DNA from: Cyclobacteriaceae bacterium | Lineage (GTDB): Bacteria > Bacteroidota > Bacteroidia > Cytophagales > Cyclobacteriaceae | Assembly (NCBI GenBank): GCA_024644875.1 | Contig: JAHEGY010000017.1 | Location: 1 to 55,226, forward strand | DNA: 55,226 nt | Direction of reading: 5' to 3' | Shown: one piece after another, positions 42,962 through 51,870 of the stretch | How the letters are laid out: the number at the start of each line of letters is the position of its first letter | How positions within the stretch are numbered: position 1 is the first letter of the stretch | Program-made: the position numbers and the translations under genes | Notes under the pieces: model-generated | What the model was told of the DNA's origin: nothing | Databases searched by the model: none | What the model saw: the letters and a program-made list of their open reading frames with translations, nothing else

Positions 42962-43723
42962 ATGGATATAAAGTGTAAAACACCTTCGCTGACTATAGTT
43001 TTAATGGTCCTGCTTATTAGTACAGGGATTCCTCAGGAGCAGGAGAAAAGTAATGCCAATTGGCATTACCTGGCTGAAATTTATCTGATGTTTCCGAACA
43101 TGAGTGGTACGATCCAGGTAGCTGATCTTCCAGCAGTGGAAGTGGATGCAGACCCGGGAGATATATTTGGTCAAATCAAAATGGGCGCTATGTTTTATTT
43201 TGAAGCCACTAATGATAACTGGGCCATCACTTCTGATCTGATTTATATGAAACTCGGCCAGGATATATCACCTGGCAGGCTGATTACCGGGGGAGAAGTT
43301 ACTATGAAACAAACCGCCTGGGAACTTGCAGGGTTAAAACGCATCGCCCCTTGGCTGGATGGTGGAATAGGAGGACGACTGGTAAGCCTGTATACAGGTT
43401 TGGATATTGAAACCATTAATGATCCAAGAAGTGGTTCGGCTAATAAGACCTGGATTGATCCGATTTTAATAATTCGTTCCCAGGGTGCTATAAAGGAAAA
43501 GTGGTTACTGCAATTTCGGGGAGATATAGGAGGTTTTGGTGTTGGATCCGATTTTTCATGGCAGATCCAGGCCTACGCAGGATACAGGTTTTCGAAGCTA
43601 TTCCAGGCCACCATCGGCTACCGTTATATCGGGATAGACTATGATAGTGGGGAAGACAGGGAGCGGTTTGTCTACGATATTGACACCTATGGATTGGTGA
43701 TCAGGCTCGGCTTAAATTTTTGA
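42962..43723 (+). CDS. Outer-membrane beta-barrel protein in sulfatase operon
   Basis: A 253-residue exported protein with signal peptide (SLTIVLMVLLISTGIP). The mature part alternates amphipathic strands typical of an outer-membrane barrel: KMGAMFYFEATNDNWAITSD, FRGDIGGFGVGSDFSWQIQA, YAGYRFSKLFQATIGYRYIG. It ends in the aromatic LGLNF, as expected for insertion by the Bam machinery. It is coupled to the membrane protein gene 6 bases upstream. It may form a passage for a sulfated substrate or product of the sulfatase, though no substrate evidence exists. Confidence 0.8.
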   Translation: MDIKCKTPSLTIVLMVLLISTGIPQEQEKSNANWHYLAEIYLMFPNMSGTIQVADLPAVEVDADPGDIFGQIKMGAMFYFEATNDNWAITSDLIYMKLGQDISPGRLITGGEVTMKQTAWELAGLKRIAPWLDGGIGGRLVSLYTGLDIETINDPRSGSANKTWIDPILIIRSQGAIKEKWLLQFRGDIGGFGVGSDFSWQIQAYAGYRFSKLFQATIGYRYIGIDYDSGEDRERFVYDIDTYGLVIRLGLNF

Positions 43724-43809
43724 TTTAATTTATGGCTTTATGTAAAATATTTAAAAGGCTCGGAATACATTGTAAAACTATAATTTGAAAGTTTTTTTAA
43801 AGCTGACCT

Positions 43810-44970
43810 ATGGAATTTTCATTTGAGGATCATGGATATAACAAACTGATAATAAAAGCCGGGATTGCTGGCAACGGTATCCAGGCCCAAATTTTCAGGG
43901 CATTTGTTCCTGTTGTTATCTGCTGGATTCCTTTAGCAATTTTTACAGCTTTTGACCATACTTTCTGGACCGGTGATATCACCACATCCTTTATCACGAG
44001 TTTTGATACACAGCTACGATTTCTGATATCGTTACCCATATTTATATTGTCTGATAGAATGGTTACTCCCAAGCTTGAATTGATATTGCAACAATTCATG
44101 AGTTCGGGGATTGTTACAAAAAAGGAAAATGAAGAATTTCTCCAAATTATTAAGAAACGTACACGTTTCCTTAAATCACACTGGACTGATCTGGCGGTAT
44201 TGGTGATCTGTTATATTCAAGCATTTGTCGTACTAACCTATGAAAGCACCTATACCAACCTGATTCCCTGGCAGATGGAACTGATTGAAGGAGAGCCAAA
44301 ACTCAATTTTGCCGGATATTGGATTACATTGATCGGAAGGCCGTTTATATTATTTCTGTTTTATCGCTGGATATTACGAATCATTGTATGGGGTACGATC
44401 TTGCGTAGAACCTCCAGACTCGATCTAAACCTTTTTGCCATACATCCTGACCGATGTGGGGGATTGGGATTCCTGGGATATTCCATACGCTATTTTTCAC
44501 CGGTGGCCTTTGCTATCTCAGTCACCGTCGCAGGGAACATATCTGATTTTATGCTGATAGAAGGCATTCATCTTGCCGAACTGAAATATGCAATAGCGGG
44601 CTATTTTCTGCTGATCACATTAATATTTACCCTACCCTTGATCCCATTTATCAGAAAATTAATTGACAAGCGGGAGAAAAGCATTTTTGAAAATAATGAC
44701 TTTGCCAATGGGATGTACAGAGAATTTCGAAAGCAATTATCCAAAGGGTATGAAAAAGTAAATAATGATGATCTGAGATTACCATATTATTCCTCCATAT
44801 GTGATTTAAATGGTGTAATGGAAAATGCCCTGGGAATGAAATTTATGCCTTTCACTATCAAGGACCTGATCCCGTTGTGGGTAATGTCGGGAATACCTTT
44901 CATAGGAGTGGTTATTATAGAAGTGCCTGTGGCAGAACTTTTTAGAACTATAATATCCTTTGTTTTATAA
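43810..44970 (+). CDS. Multipass membrane protein with conserved HPDR-GGLGF motif
   Basis: A 386-residue inner-membrane protein with about six hydrophobic segments, e.g. FVPVVICWIPLAIFTAF, LAVLVICYIQAFVVL, PFILFLFYRWILRIIVWG, PVAFAISVTVAG and YAIAGYFLLITLIFTLPLI. A cytoplasmic or periplasmic loop carries FAIHPDRCGGLGFLGYS, a motif I associate with an uncharacterised family seen in several phyla. The C-terminal region IPLWVMSGIPFIGVVIIEVP is a last helix. It starts 86 bases after the barrel gene, on the same strand, so it may belong to the sulfatase operon or have its own promoter (a TATAATTTG sequence lies just upstream). Confidence 0.72.
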   Translation: MEFSFEDHGYNKLIIKAGIAGNGIQAQIFRAFVPVVICWIPLAIFTAFDHTFWTGDITTSFITSFDTQLRFLISLPIFILSDRMVTPKLELILQQFMSSGIVTKKENEEFLQIIKKRTRFLKSHWTDLAVLVICYIQAFVVLTYESTYTNLIPWQMELIEGEPKLNFAGYWITLIGRPFILFLFYRWILRIIVWGTILRRTSRLDLNLFAIHPDRCGGLGFLGYSIRYFSPVAFAISVTVAGNISDFMLIEGIHLAELKYAIAGYFLLITLIFTLPLIPFIRKLIDKREKSIFENNDFANGMYREFRKQLSKGYEKVNNDDLRLPYYSSICDLNGVMENALGMKFMPFTIKDLIPLWVMSGIPFIGVVIIEVPVAELFRTIISFVL

Positions 44971-45048
44971 ATGTAATGTTAATGAGGAAATTGAATGTAG
45001 GCAATGAATTTCTTTTATAAATTATAATACAACAAAAATTTAAATATT

Positions 45049-45603
45049 TTGAAACGATTATTAATATTTTTATTCGCACTTACAAGTTCATTCACTTTAT
45101 TCTCACAGGAGAATATGATTACCATTTCAGGAGGGTATGCTTTTGCCAATCTAGAAGATGTCGATACAAAAGCTACAGGATATCGAATTAACGGGCTCTA
45201 CGAATTTAACCCCCAGGAGGGTAAGGTCGCTCACGGTATTGCAATAGGATTTATCAGCACCAGTGCTACGGATGAGACGGTCAGTATAGAATCCGCGGAA
45301 TACAAATTAACCAACTGGCCGATATACTATGCACCAAAAGTTATGTTCGGAAAGAACAAAATCAAAGTTTTTATTAAAGGTGCTGCCGGTATTCATATTT
45401 CTAAATATAAGCGTTCGGGATATCTTGGTGAGCTCTCATCTAACGATACGGGATTTTATGGCGGACTTGGAGGTGGCTTAATCATCAATCTGAGTGAAAA
45501 ACTCTTTATTAATGGGGAATATGAATGGGCCTGGTTATCAAATTTTTATTATGATAACGGCTTCATGAATTCAGCCATGGGTGGGATTGGATTCAGGTTC
45601 TAA
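45049..45603 (+). CDS. Outer-membrane beta-barrel protein (TTG start)
   Basis: A 184-residue exported protein. The start codon is TTG; no in-frame ATG precedes the signal peptide (KRLLIFLFALTSSFTLFS). The mature part is a compact barrel with strands such as MITISGGYAFANLEDVDT, FIKGAAGIHISKYKRSGYLG, GGLGGGLIINLSEKLFING and the terminal GGIGFRF. Function unknown. An AT-rich leader and the sequence TATTTTG near the start may be the promoter/ribosome region. A hairpin lies 24 bases after the stop. Confidence 0.75.
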   Translation: MKRLLIFLFALTSSFTLFSQENMITISGGYAFANLEDVDTKATGYRINGLYEFNPQEGKVAHGIAIGFISTSATDETVSIESAEYKLTNWPIYYAPKVMFGKNKIKVFIKGAAGIHISKYKRSGYLGELSSNDTGFYGGLGGGLIINLSEKLFINGEYEWAWLSNFYYDNGFMNSAMGGIGFRF

Positions 45604-45625
45604 GACGTGATCCTGGTGAGCTGAA

Positions 45626-45647
45626 ATGACCATCTGTTAATGGTCAT
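45626..45647 (+). terminator. Hairpin after the barrel gene
   Basis: ATGACCAT, loop CTGTTA, ATGGTCAT, a perfect 8-bp stem, followed by GGGTTTTAT. The T-tract is short, so this is a moderate terminator candidate. Confidence 0.45.
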
Positions 45648-45729
45648 GGGTTTTATAACCTATTTATATTCTGATTTAGAATTTATGGATATATCAAAAT
45701 TACTTAAGCACTAATAAAAAAATAAAATT

Positions 45730-46398
45730 ATGAAAAGGATACTGATTTCAATTATGTTAATGACCTCCTGGTCATTCCTCTATGCTCAGATTGATATGGA
45801 GCAATTTGCACTGGATGTCAGCAAAGCGGATGCCGCTAATACTGAAAAACTGGAAGCTTTCATTTGGAAAAGACATTCCACCGCCACAGTAAAAGGTGAG
45901 GAAAAGGCTACAGTTATCAATGAATTAAGTTTTAATGAAAAAGGCGAGATTCAGGTCACAAACATCGATGCGGAAACTACTTCCCGGCAGAAACGGGGTG
46001 TCAGGGGCCGTATTCAGCAAAATGCCATGGAAGACAACATGGAATACGTGGGCAATGCCCTGCAACTTGCACTTGCCTATACCTATATGAGTAAAGGTCA
46101 GTTGCTTGATTTTTTTGAAAAGGCGAAAGCCACTGAAAAAGACGGGACCATCGAGGTTTCCGGAGAAAATGTACTGAAGCAGGGGGATCAGGTGACTGTT
46201 GTAATTGATACGGAGACTAAGTTGTTTGTCAATAAGAAGTTCTCAAGTATGCTCGATGAAGATCCCATTGATGGTGAGATCAAATATGATAAATTCAGTT
46301 CGGGTATTGTACACGGAACCGAAACCATATTGAATCTGCCAGGCAAGGATGCCGTCATTAATGCTAAAAATCAGGATTATACACAGAGGGTACAGTAG
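45730..46398 (+). CDS. Secreted hypothetical protein
   Basis: A 222-residue exported protein with signal peptide (KRILISIMLMTSWSFLYA). The mature part begins QIDMEQFALDVSKADAANTE, then has a helical-looking middle (RIQQNAMEDNMEYVGNALQL), a beta-rich stretch (VLKQGDQVTVVIDTETKLFV) and EDPIDGEIKYDKFSSGIVHG. I do not recognise a family; its composition suggests a periplasmic or outer-membrane-associated protein. It is preceded by about 80 bases of AT-rich sequence after the hairpin and followed by a small ORF. Confidence 0.68.
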   Translation: MKRILISIMLMTSWSFLYAQIDMEQFALDVSKADAANTEKLEAFIWKRHSTATVKGEEKATVINELSFNEKGEIQVTNIDAETTSRQKRGVRGRIQQNAMEDNMEYVGNALQLALAYTYMSKGQLLDFFEKAKATEKDGTIEVSGENVLKQGDQVTVVIDTETKLFVNKKFSSMLDEDPIDGEIKYDKFSSGIVHGTETILNLPGKDAVINAKNQDYTQRVQ

Positions 46399-46485
46399 AT
46401 TTTGTTTATAAGGGACCAATTAATATTAATTTTTAAGAAGTTCGAGGCAGGATATACTTTCAATAGATAATCGTTAGTACAAAAA

Positions 46486-46656
46486 ATGAAATGGAGAGAA
46501 TATATTTATGAATTTGGTCATAATAAAGAAATACAATTAGTGCAAAACAATCTTTTATTAGAAGCGAATATCGATGCATGTTCAGAGGCGGAGATAGAGG
46601 TGTCTGTGTTTGACTTTTGTATTGATCATGTTAAATTATATATGAATTTAAACTAA
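46486..46656 (+). CDS. Small ORF, 56 residues, hypothetical
   Basis: ATG to TAA encodes MKWREYIYEFGHNKEIQ and on, ending VKLYMNLN. It is acidic, with two cysteines (near DACSEAEIE and FDFCIDH) and no signal peptide. It fills most of the gap between the secreted protein gene and the next gene, which starts 5 bases after its stop, and codon use resembles its neighbours. This makes it a plausible but unproven gene; a spurious frame is possible. Confidence 0.35.
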   Translation: MKWREYIYEFGHNKEIQLVQNNLLLEANIDACSEAEIEVSVFDFCIDHVKLYMNLN

Positions 46657-46661
46657 ATAAA

Positions 46662-47384
46662 ATGAAATCAATAATAAAGTTATGCGTGATGCTGGTCGTT
46701 CTTGGCCTTTCAACACAAACCAAAGGACAGGTTCTTATTTCCCTTTTGTTTGGAGAAGCATTGAATACCCCGAAAATCGAATTTGGTTTGGTGGGAGGGT
46801 TTAACCGGTCCTGGATATATGATATTGAAGAATCCGAAGGCCTGAATAGTTTCAATATTGGATTTTATTTTCACATTATGTTGAAAGAAAATTCCTTTCT
46901 GAGTACGGGGGTGTTGGTGAAATCTAACGTAGGTGCAAGCGGGATGCCTACCTATCCTATTGGAGATGATGATTTTGACAGTGTATTCGTGGATGGGGAA
47001 CTTACCAAACAGATCAACTATTTCTATGTGCCTATCATGTATCAGCAAAGGTTCAATAACAGATGGTATGTAGAGGGAGGCGTTCAGTTGGGGTTGAGAA
47101 ATAAAACCTATGATATTTTCACTCTTGAAGATGCCTTTGGCGGGGATCTGGATTATAAGCGGGATACCCGGGATGATTACAAATACCTTGATGCCGGTCT
47201 TATCGCCGGCGTTGGATACAAGCTAAAAAAGCGACTGAAAAGTTCGGCGGTCGGAATAAATTATTACTACGGACTGATGAATGTGAGCAAGGTTCCGGAC
47301 CAAAAGATAAAGAATTCTGCCTTGTATGTGTATTTTAAAATACCTATTGGCGCCGGAGTAAAAGAGCAACCTCAGGATGAGTAA
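46662..47384 (+). CDS. Outer-membrane beta-barrel protein (PorT-like)
   Basis: A 240-residue exported protein. The signal peptide (KSIIKLCVMLVVLGLSTQT) is followed by a barrel-like pattern: KIEFGLVGGFNRSWIYDIE, IGFYFHIMLKENSFLSTGVL, YFYVPIMYQQRFNNRWYVEGG (in part VPIMYQQRFNNRWYVEGG), LDAGLIAGVGYKLKKRLK and INYYYGLMNVSKVPDQKIKN. The order and the YFYVPxxxxxRFNNRWYVEGG-type core are characteristic of Bacteroidetes outer-membrane barrel proteins related to PorT. The C-terminal tail EQPQDE is not the usual aromatic end. Function unknown. Confidence 0.78.
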   Translation: MKSIIKLCVMLVVLGLSTQTKGQVLISLLFGEALNTPKIEFGLVGGFNRSWIYDIEESEGLNSFNIGFYFHIMLKENSFLSTGVLVKSNVGASGMPTYPIGDDDFDSVFVDGELTKQINYFYVPIMYQQRFNNRWYVEGGVQLGLRNKTYDIFTLEDAFGGDLDYKRDTRDDYKYLDAGLIAGVGYKLKKRLKSSAVGINYYYGLMNVSKVPDQKIKNSALYVYFKIPIGAGVKEQPQDE

Positions 47385-47430
47385 AGAGGTCGAGTTATAG
47401 GATGAGAAATGAATGCATTGATCAAATGTC

Positions 47431-48138
47431 ATGTCGGCACTAAAAGAGATCGTAGAATATCGAGATACAAGGGGGAGTAAGGTTTTCAATGGATTTATTG
47501 AAATCCTGATTATCATCTCTATAATCAGTTTTTCAATTCAAACCCTTCCTGACTTACCTGGGAAAACCAGGGAATTTTTGAATGTCCTTGAATCGGTTAT
47601 TGTAATAATATTTACTCTAGAGTATATCCTGCGAATTATTGTTGCTGATCATAAGTTGAAATACATATTCAGCTTTTATGGTCTAATTGACCTTCTGGCC
47701 ATTTTGCCCTTTTACATTACAGCAGGAATAGATCTTCGTGCATTGAGGATGTTCAGGTTATTCAGAATTCTAAGGGCATTTAAACTTTTCAGGTATTCTA
47801 AGGCGATCACGAGATTTCAAAAAGCTTTGAAACTGATCAAAGAGGAACTCATTGTTTTTTTCTTAGCTACATGCTTCATGTTATTTCTATCAGCTGTCGG
47901 TATCTATTATTTCGAGAATCCTGTTCAGCCACTGGCTTTTAAATCAGTTTTTCATAGTTTTTGGTGGGCACTAGTTACCCTAACAACGGTGGGTTATGGG
48001 GATATGATCCCGATAACAGTAGGAGGGAAGGTCTTTACATTCATAATATTGATGATTGGATTAGCGATAGTGGCGGTTCCAACCGGATTAATAACATCCG
48101 CTATTTCAAGAACAAAGGATTATGAAGAGGAATCATAA
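47431..48138 (+). CDS. Voltage-gated potassium channel, six-helix type
   Basis: A 235-residue inner-membrane channel. Helices S1-S4 lie in the first 130 residues; S4 reads ALRMFRLFRILRAFKLFRYS with a basic residue at regular spacing, the voltage sensor. After a short linker come S5, the pore loop with the potassium selectivity filter TTVGYGDM, and S6. The C-terminus is short, with no cyclic-nucleotide or RCK domain. Such channels set membrane potential; there is no link to neighbouring genes. It converges with the SDR gene, with a possible hairpin between. Confidence 0.94.
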   Translation: MSALKEIVEYRDTRGSKVFNGFIEILIIISIISFSIQTLPDLPGKTREFLNVLESVIVIIFTLEYILRIIVADHKLKYIFSFYGLIDLLAILPFYITAGIDLRALRMFRLFRILRAFKLFRYSKAITRFQKALKLIKEELIVFFLATCFMLFLSAVGIYYFENPVQPLAFKSVFHSFWWALVTLTTVGYGDMIPITVGGKVFTFIILMIGLAIVAVPTGLITSAISRTKDYEEES

Positions 48139-48146
48139 ACAATTAA

Positions 48147-48181
48147 ATTTACAGTAAATCCCAGGATTCCGGGATGTAAAT
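48147..48181. repeat. Imperfect stem-loop between convergent genes
   Basis: Outer ATTTAC/GTAAAT and inner ATCCC/GGGAT arms with an asymmetric bulge. It lies between the channel gene and the minus-strand SDR gene. It could be a bidirectional transcription stop, but lacks T-tracts. Confidence 0.3.
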
Positions 48182-48266
48182 AGAAGATCCAAGGAATTTC
48201 AAAATGATGTCTGGAATTGTATCCAATGCAGATTCGCAAATTGTAAATCCGGAAACAAAAATTAAT

Positions 48267-49271
48267 TCATATCGATTTCGAGAAACTGATCCCCAGGTCT
48301 TCAAGCAGGTTTTCGCTTAGTTCCCATAGCCTTTGGCCATTTCCGGGATCACCAGTCTTTACATCCATTTTCTTACGTTCCAGCATAAAAAAGTAATCTA
48401 TTGGTTTCCCTTTAAGGTCATCACTGACTGCAAGGTAAACTACCGGGATAGCTGCCTTTTCCGGGGCGTTAAAAAATATTCCGAAAACTACCTTTAACAA
48501 GGGGTGAAAGAGCTTCGGGGCTTCCCTGGCGATATTGGAATTTACCGGCCCCGGACAGAGTGAGAAAACCGAGATCTTTGTGCCATTTTTATTAAGCCGC
48601 CTGGATAGCTCATTCACGAATGTAGTTAGTAGTAATTTATAGTAGCCATACAGTTCAACGGTCTTGTTCATGCCATATTCTTTGTATTTTCCAAAATTAT
48701 CCCAGTCATAGACTTTTGGATTTCGATGGCTTTCCGAAGATACAATTATAATCCGGGGTAGGTTTTCTCCATCCGCAACAAAAATACCTTCATCCAGTAA
48801 CCAACGGATCAGCAGAAACTTAGCCAGGTAGTTAACCATAAACATTTCTTCCAGATCCTGTTTTGTCTTCCGGCTTATCCTTGGAACTATCGCGGCGTTG
48901 CATATAAGCATATTCAACTTTATTTTCTTACCCTTTAAATTCCTGACCAGGCCTTTTATAGAATCTATGTCTGATAGATCAACATGCATCATATCCACTT
49001 CATCCGATCCGCTCATACGACGGATCTCCTCACCCTTGTCCGGGATCCCGCTTCTTACGGCCATGATCACGCGGGCACCTCTTTTAGCCAGTTCCAGTAC
49101 AGTGGCGTATCCGAGTCCGGAACTTGATCCTGTAACCATGATGGTTACATCATCCAGACGATCAGAGTCGCTTAAGTGAACGTCCTTTTTCTGCTTTTTA
49201 AATAGATCCGATATCCCTTTTAAGGTAGCCTTCAACGGACTGTCATAGGATCCCCTCTTCTTCTCATTCAT
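48267..49271 (-). CDS. Short-chain dehydrogenase/reductase (retinol-dehydrogenase-like)
   Basis: A 334-residue NAD(P)-dependent oxidoreductase. The Rossmann motif VTGSSSGLG (46-54), NAA at 125-127, Ser-Ser at 178-179 and the catalytic Tyr208-x3-Lys212 (ELYGYYKLL) are present. The N-terminus has an extra 40 residues (LKATLKGISDLFKKQKKD), perhaps membrane-associating. The family resembles retinol dehydrogenase/WW-domain oxidoreductase-like SDRs acting on lipophilic alcohols. The gene overlaps the sulfotransferase gene by 8 bases, so the enzymes probably work in succession. Confidence 0.87.
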   Translation of the reverse strand: MNEKKRGSYDSPLKATLKGISDLFKKQKKDVHLSDSDRLDDVTIMVTGSSSGLGYATVLELAKRGARVIMAVRSGIPDKGEEIRRMSGSDEVDMMHVDLSDIDSIKGLVRNLKGKKIKLNMLICNAAIVPRISRKTKQDLEEMFMVNYLAKFLLIRWLLDEGIFVADGENLPRIIIVSSESHRNPKVYDWDNFGKYKEYGMNKTVELYGYYKLLLTTFVNELSRRLNKNGTKISVFSLCPGPVNSNIAREAPKLFHPLLKVVFGIFFNAPEKAAIPVVYLAVSDDLKGKPIDYFFMLERKKMDVKTGDPGNGQRLWELSENLLEDLGISFSKSI

Positions 49272-50517
49272 GATTCGAACTGTCTTTTAGCTTGTTAATA
49301 TATCCCAAATACTCAGAATAGTGGATAGAGATTGTCTGCCGGCTGATACCGAAGTCATTTAAATTGTATTTATGTGATCCATACTTTCCTTTACTATTCT
49401 TTCTGTCAACTGAGGCAAGTTGATCCTCAATTCTCTGATCCATTGTACGCCCGGTTCTGAAGTAAATATCTTTTAAAGTCTTTATGGGATCCGCTATGAA
49501 TTTATCATATTGTATATCGGTAAACTTACCAGGATCATCAAGAGATCTCCTGAATTTTATCGCCTTTTGGAGCATATACTTTGTTTTATTCATCCAGTGC
49601 TTTTTTAGGACATCTATGCTAACCTTATCACTGAATATTGATTGTCCATGTGCCAGCATACTTAGAAATGAAGGTATACAGTCTTCAAGGTCACGGTGTG
49701 TCCATAAAAAATGTACATTCCCATAGGCTTTGTCGATTACCTCTAAAAATTCAAGGTGATGCGGTGATTTAAGCACCCAGTATTTCGAGGGTCTCTGCCA
49801 CTGAAGTAATTTCAATAGCTTTGCGCCATAAAAATAGGCTGGAGATTGATCCGTTTCTTCGAGCCATGAGGCATATGAAGGAACATGCATGGTGGCTTCA
49901 GGTGTAGTACTCATAAAAGATACATCAAGAAGCAAAATGTCTTCCTCCTGGGCCTGGTGTTCCACCGGATGTATGGCAAAGAAACCGGGGGCCATATATT
50001 TCAGGGCCTTTTCACTGGTTTTAGCAAAGGCAATGCGCTTGTCTTTACCCCGAACGGGAGGAGAAGGGTTCAAGGCTTCCCAACTCAATAATGATCTTGA
50101 ATCCGGATCTGCTGACAGGAGTCTTTGTAATTTAGTGGTTCCTGTTCTCTGTAATCCGGCAATCATAAATACAGGATATATTGACTGATCCAATATGTCC
50201 GGTTTTTCTCTGAACCACCATTCCGCTTGTAACCTGGTCGAAAGAAGATTGACCAGTCTTTGTTTTGTAATAAACCTACCTACCGGATGCAGTTTTGCTT
50301 CTTCATTGACAGATTGAATGAGCCGGTCAAGGGGTTCATCCCAAAAATCTTTTCCCAAGTCGTTCAATCCTGTACTTTGCCTGGCCGAACGGATCAGATC
50401 ATCTTTTTCAAGTTTTATTTTTGAACCCAGGGGATAGGTAAATTTCCAGGCCTTGTTCAATCCATTGAACCAGACAGGCATTTTCCTAAAATCCGAAGCA
50501 TATATTGTAGATCCCAT
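49264..50517 (-). CDS. PAPS-dependent sulfotransferase (Sulfotransfer_3 type)
   Basis: A 417-residue cytoplasmic enzyme that transfers sulfate from PAPS to an acceptor alcohol or amine. The 5'-phosphosulfate loop is MIAGLQRTGTTKLQRLL (GLQRTGTTKL at 121-130). The 3'-phosphate region is seen around VLKSPHHLEFLE and THRDLEDCIPSFLSML. The N-terminal 110 residues are helical and match this family. Relatives act on lipids, sterols and glycans; the acceptor is unknown. It overlaps the SDR gene downstream by 8 bases and follows the DUF1214 gene by 42 bases. PAPS-making enzymes are not in the window. Confidence 0.9.
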   Translation of the reverse strand: MGSTIYASDFRKMPVWFNGLNKAWKFTYPLGSKIKLEKDDLIRSARQSTGLNDLGKDFWDEPLDRLIQSVNEEAKLHPVGRFITKQRLVNLLSTRLQAEWWFREKPDILDQSIYPVFMIAGLQRTGTTKLQRLLSADPDSRSLLSWEALNPSPPVRGKDKRIAFAKTSEKALKYMAPGFFAIHPVEHQAQEEDILLLDVSFMSTTPEATMHVPSYASWLEETDQSPAYFYGAKLLKLLQWQRPSKYWVLKSPHHLEFLEVIDKAYGNVHFLWTHRDLEDCIPSFLSMLAHGQSIFSDKVSIDVLKKHWMNKTKYMLQKAIKFRRSLDDPGKFTDIQYDKFIADPIKTLKDIYFRTGRTMDQRIEDQLASVDRKNSKGKYGSHKYNLNDFGISRQTISIHYSEYLGYINKLKDSSNHE

Positions 50518-50559
50518 ATCAGTTTAATTCAAATAGCAAAATGCAGATCCAACATTACC

Positions 50560-51741
50560 TTAAGACAATTCGGAAACTTGCATTACTTTACAACTGGGTT
50601 CCACCGGATCAACACCATTGGCCAGCCTGTACCAGCGCCAGCACATGGTACCTTCAGTATGTCCGCAGGTATAGAGCCAGTTAGGATTATTTGTACGTTT
50701 ATGACTGACCACAATTTTAAGAGAACCATCATTTTGCCGTCTAGCAGTATGTTTATTGATACATATCGGAAAGTACCTGTAATCCAGTGATTCCATCCAG
50801 TAATTATTCAATTGAAAATTCCAGGTATCACATTCGGGAGGCAAAACTTCTATTACGAGTGCTTCATCTTCAGAAAGTCTCCAGTGGCTGTGATGATATA
50901 TGATGTTTGCATCACCCCCAGCTGCGTTGGAGACTTCAGGATCGAATATTGGCAATTTATTGGTATGTTTTTGAAATCCCCTGGCCCATTTAGCGAATAA
51001 GAAAGGTGCTCCAGCAACAAATAATGCAGCTGTTCTTAATCCTTCATCCACCTGTTCAGGAGTCATTGGATCAGGAACCTTATTGCCATTAATTACTTCT
51101 ATTCTGGCTTCAATTGGCGATTCCTTATCCCTGTCCAGGTAGGTTTGCCGGACCATCAGAAGCGATGTGTCCTCTTCAATTTTTAGCCAGTTATCTCCTT
51201 TTGGTTCCTTACTCAGGATAATTTCGAAATTCCCCTCCGGGTCCGTTTTCAGGTCAAAATGTTCAAGTACCCCACAGGGAGAAAGTCCTCCTGTACTACC
51301 ATAATTGCCATTTTGTGTAAAGAAACCCACATAATGGATGGTATTTCTTTTGCCGGTGATCCTGTATTCATATTTTCCGCTGATCTGGGCGTTGAGGTAA
51401 TGATTATCCGGGTTATCGGCACCTAATTTTACCGTTTCATGTACCATCCTGTTGAGGGATGGGAAGGAGGGATCGTTATGTTCTACATACGCTTCAAGTC
51501 CGGCCCTGACCAGCCTTGATAAATAACGGATTCCCTCTGCCTGTTGAAAAGCATCCCTTGGCGTACCCGGGTAAGCCAGTGCGGCCCCTGCTGCCTTCAG
51601 GTTATTGCAGAAGTCGACCCAGGCTTTGCCGTTCACGATACGTTGCCTTGTGACATCAGCTTCGGTTTTCCCTGAAATACGTAAAAATGCATTTCTAATA
51701 CGCCGGAACAAGTTTAAAAAACTAAAAATAAACTGCTGCAT
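50560..51741 (-). CDS. DUF1214-domain protein in sulfotransferase cluster
   Basis: A 393-residue protein. The N-terminus is basic and amphipathic (FIFSFLNLFRRIRNAFLRIS) without a classic signal. The C-terminal half (about 250-385) fits DUF1214: SHWRLSEDEALVIEVLPPEC, WNFQLNNYWMESLDYRYF (in part), INKHTARRQNDGSLKIVVSH and NWLYTCGHTEGTMCWRWYRL. The N-terminal half (about 90-240) has NDPSFPSLNRMVHETVKLGADNP and is of no named family. DUF1214 proteins are uncharacterised and often occur in lipid or sulfo-metabolism neighbourhoods. Probably the first gene of a minus-strand operon, divergent from a second SDR with a 129-base spacer. Confidence 0.8.
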   Translation of the reverse strand: MQQFIFSFLNLFRRIRNAFLRISGKTEADVTRQRIVNGKAWVDFCNNLKAAGAALAYPGTPRDAFQQAEGIRYLSRLVRAGLEAYVEHNDPSFPSLNRMVHETVKLGADNPDNHYLNAQISGKYEYRITGKRNTIHYVGFFTQNGNYGSTGGLSPCGVLEHFDLKTDPEGNFEIILSKEPKGDNWLKIEEDTSLLMVRQTYLDRDKESPIEARIEVINGNKVPDPMTPEQVDEGLRTAALFVAGAPFLFAKWARGFQKHTNKLPIFDPEVSNAAGGDANIIYHHSHWRLSEDEALVIEVLPPECDTWNFQLNNYWMESLDYRYFPICINKHTARRQNDGSLKIVVSHKRTNNPNWLYTCGHTEGTMCWRWYRLANGVDPVEPSCKVMQVSELS

Positions 51742-51759
51742 GAATTCATTTTTTATATT

Positions 51760-51783
51760 GATTCAAAAAGAATAGATTCAAAA
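51760..51783. repeat. Direct repeat GATTCAAAA in the divergent spacer
   Basis: Two copies (51760-51768 and 51775-51783), 15 bases apart start to start. It lies 18-41 bases upstream of the DUF1214 gene and opposite the SDR gene. Possibly a binding site; chance is not excluded. Confidence 0.3.
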
Positions 51784-51870
51784 TTGTATATTGTTAAAAT
51801 ATAACCGGACTAAATTGTAGATTAAAGGACAAACAAACAAATTCCGCGACTAAGTAATTGAGGATTAAAG

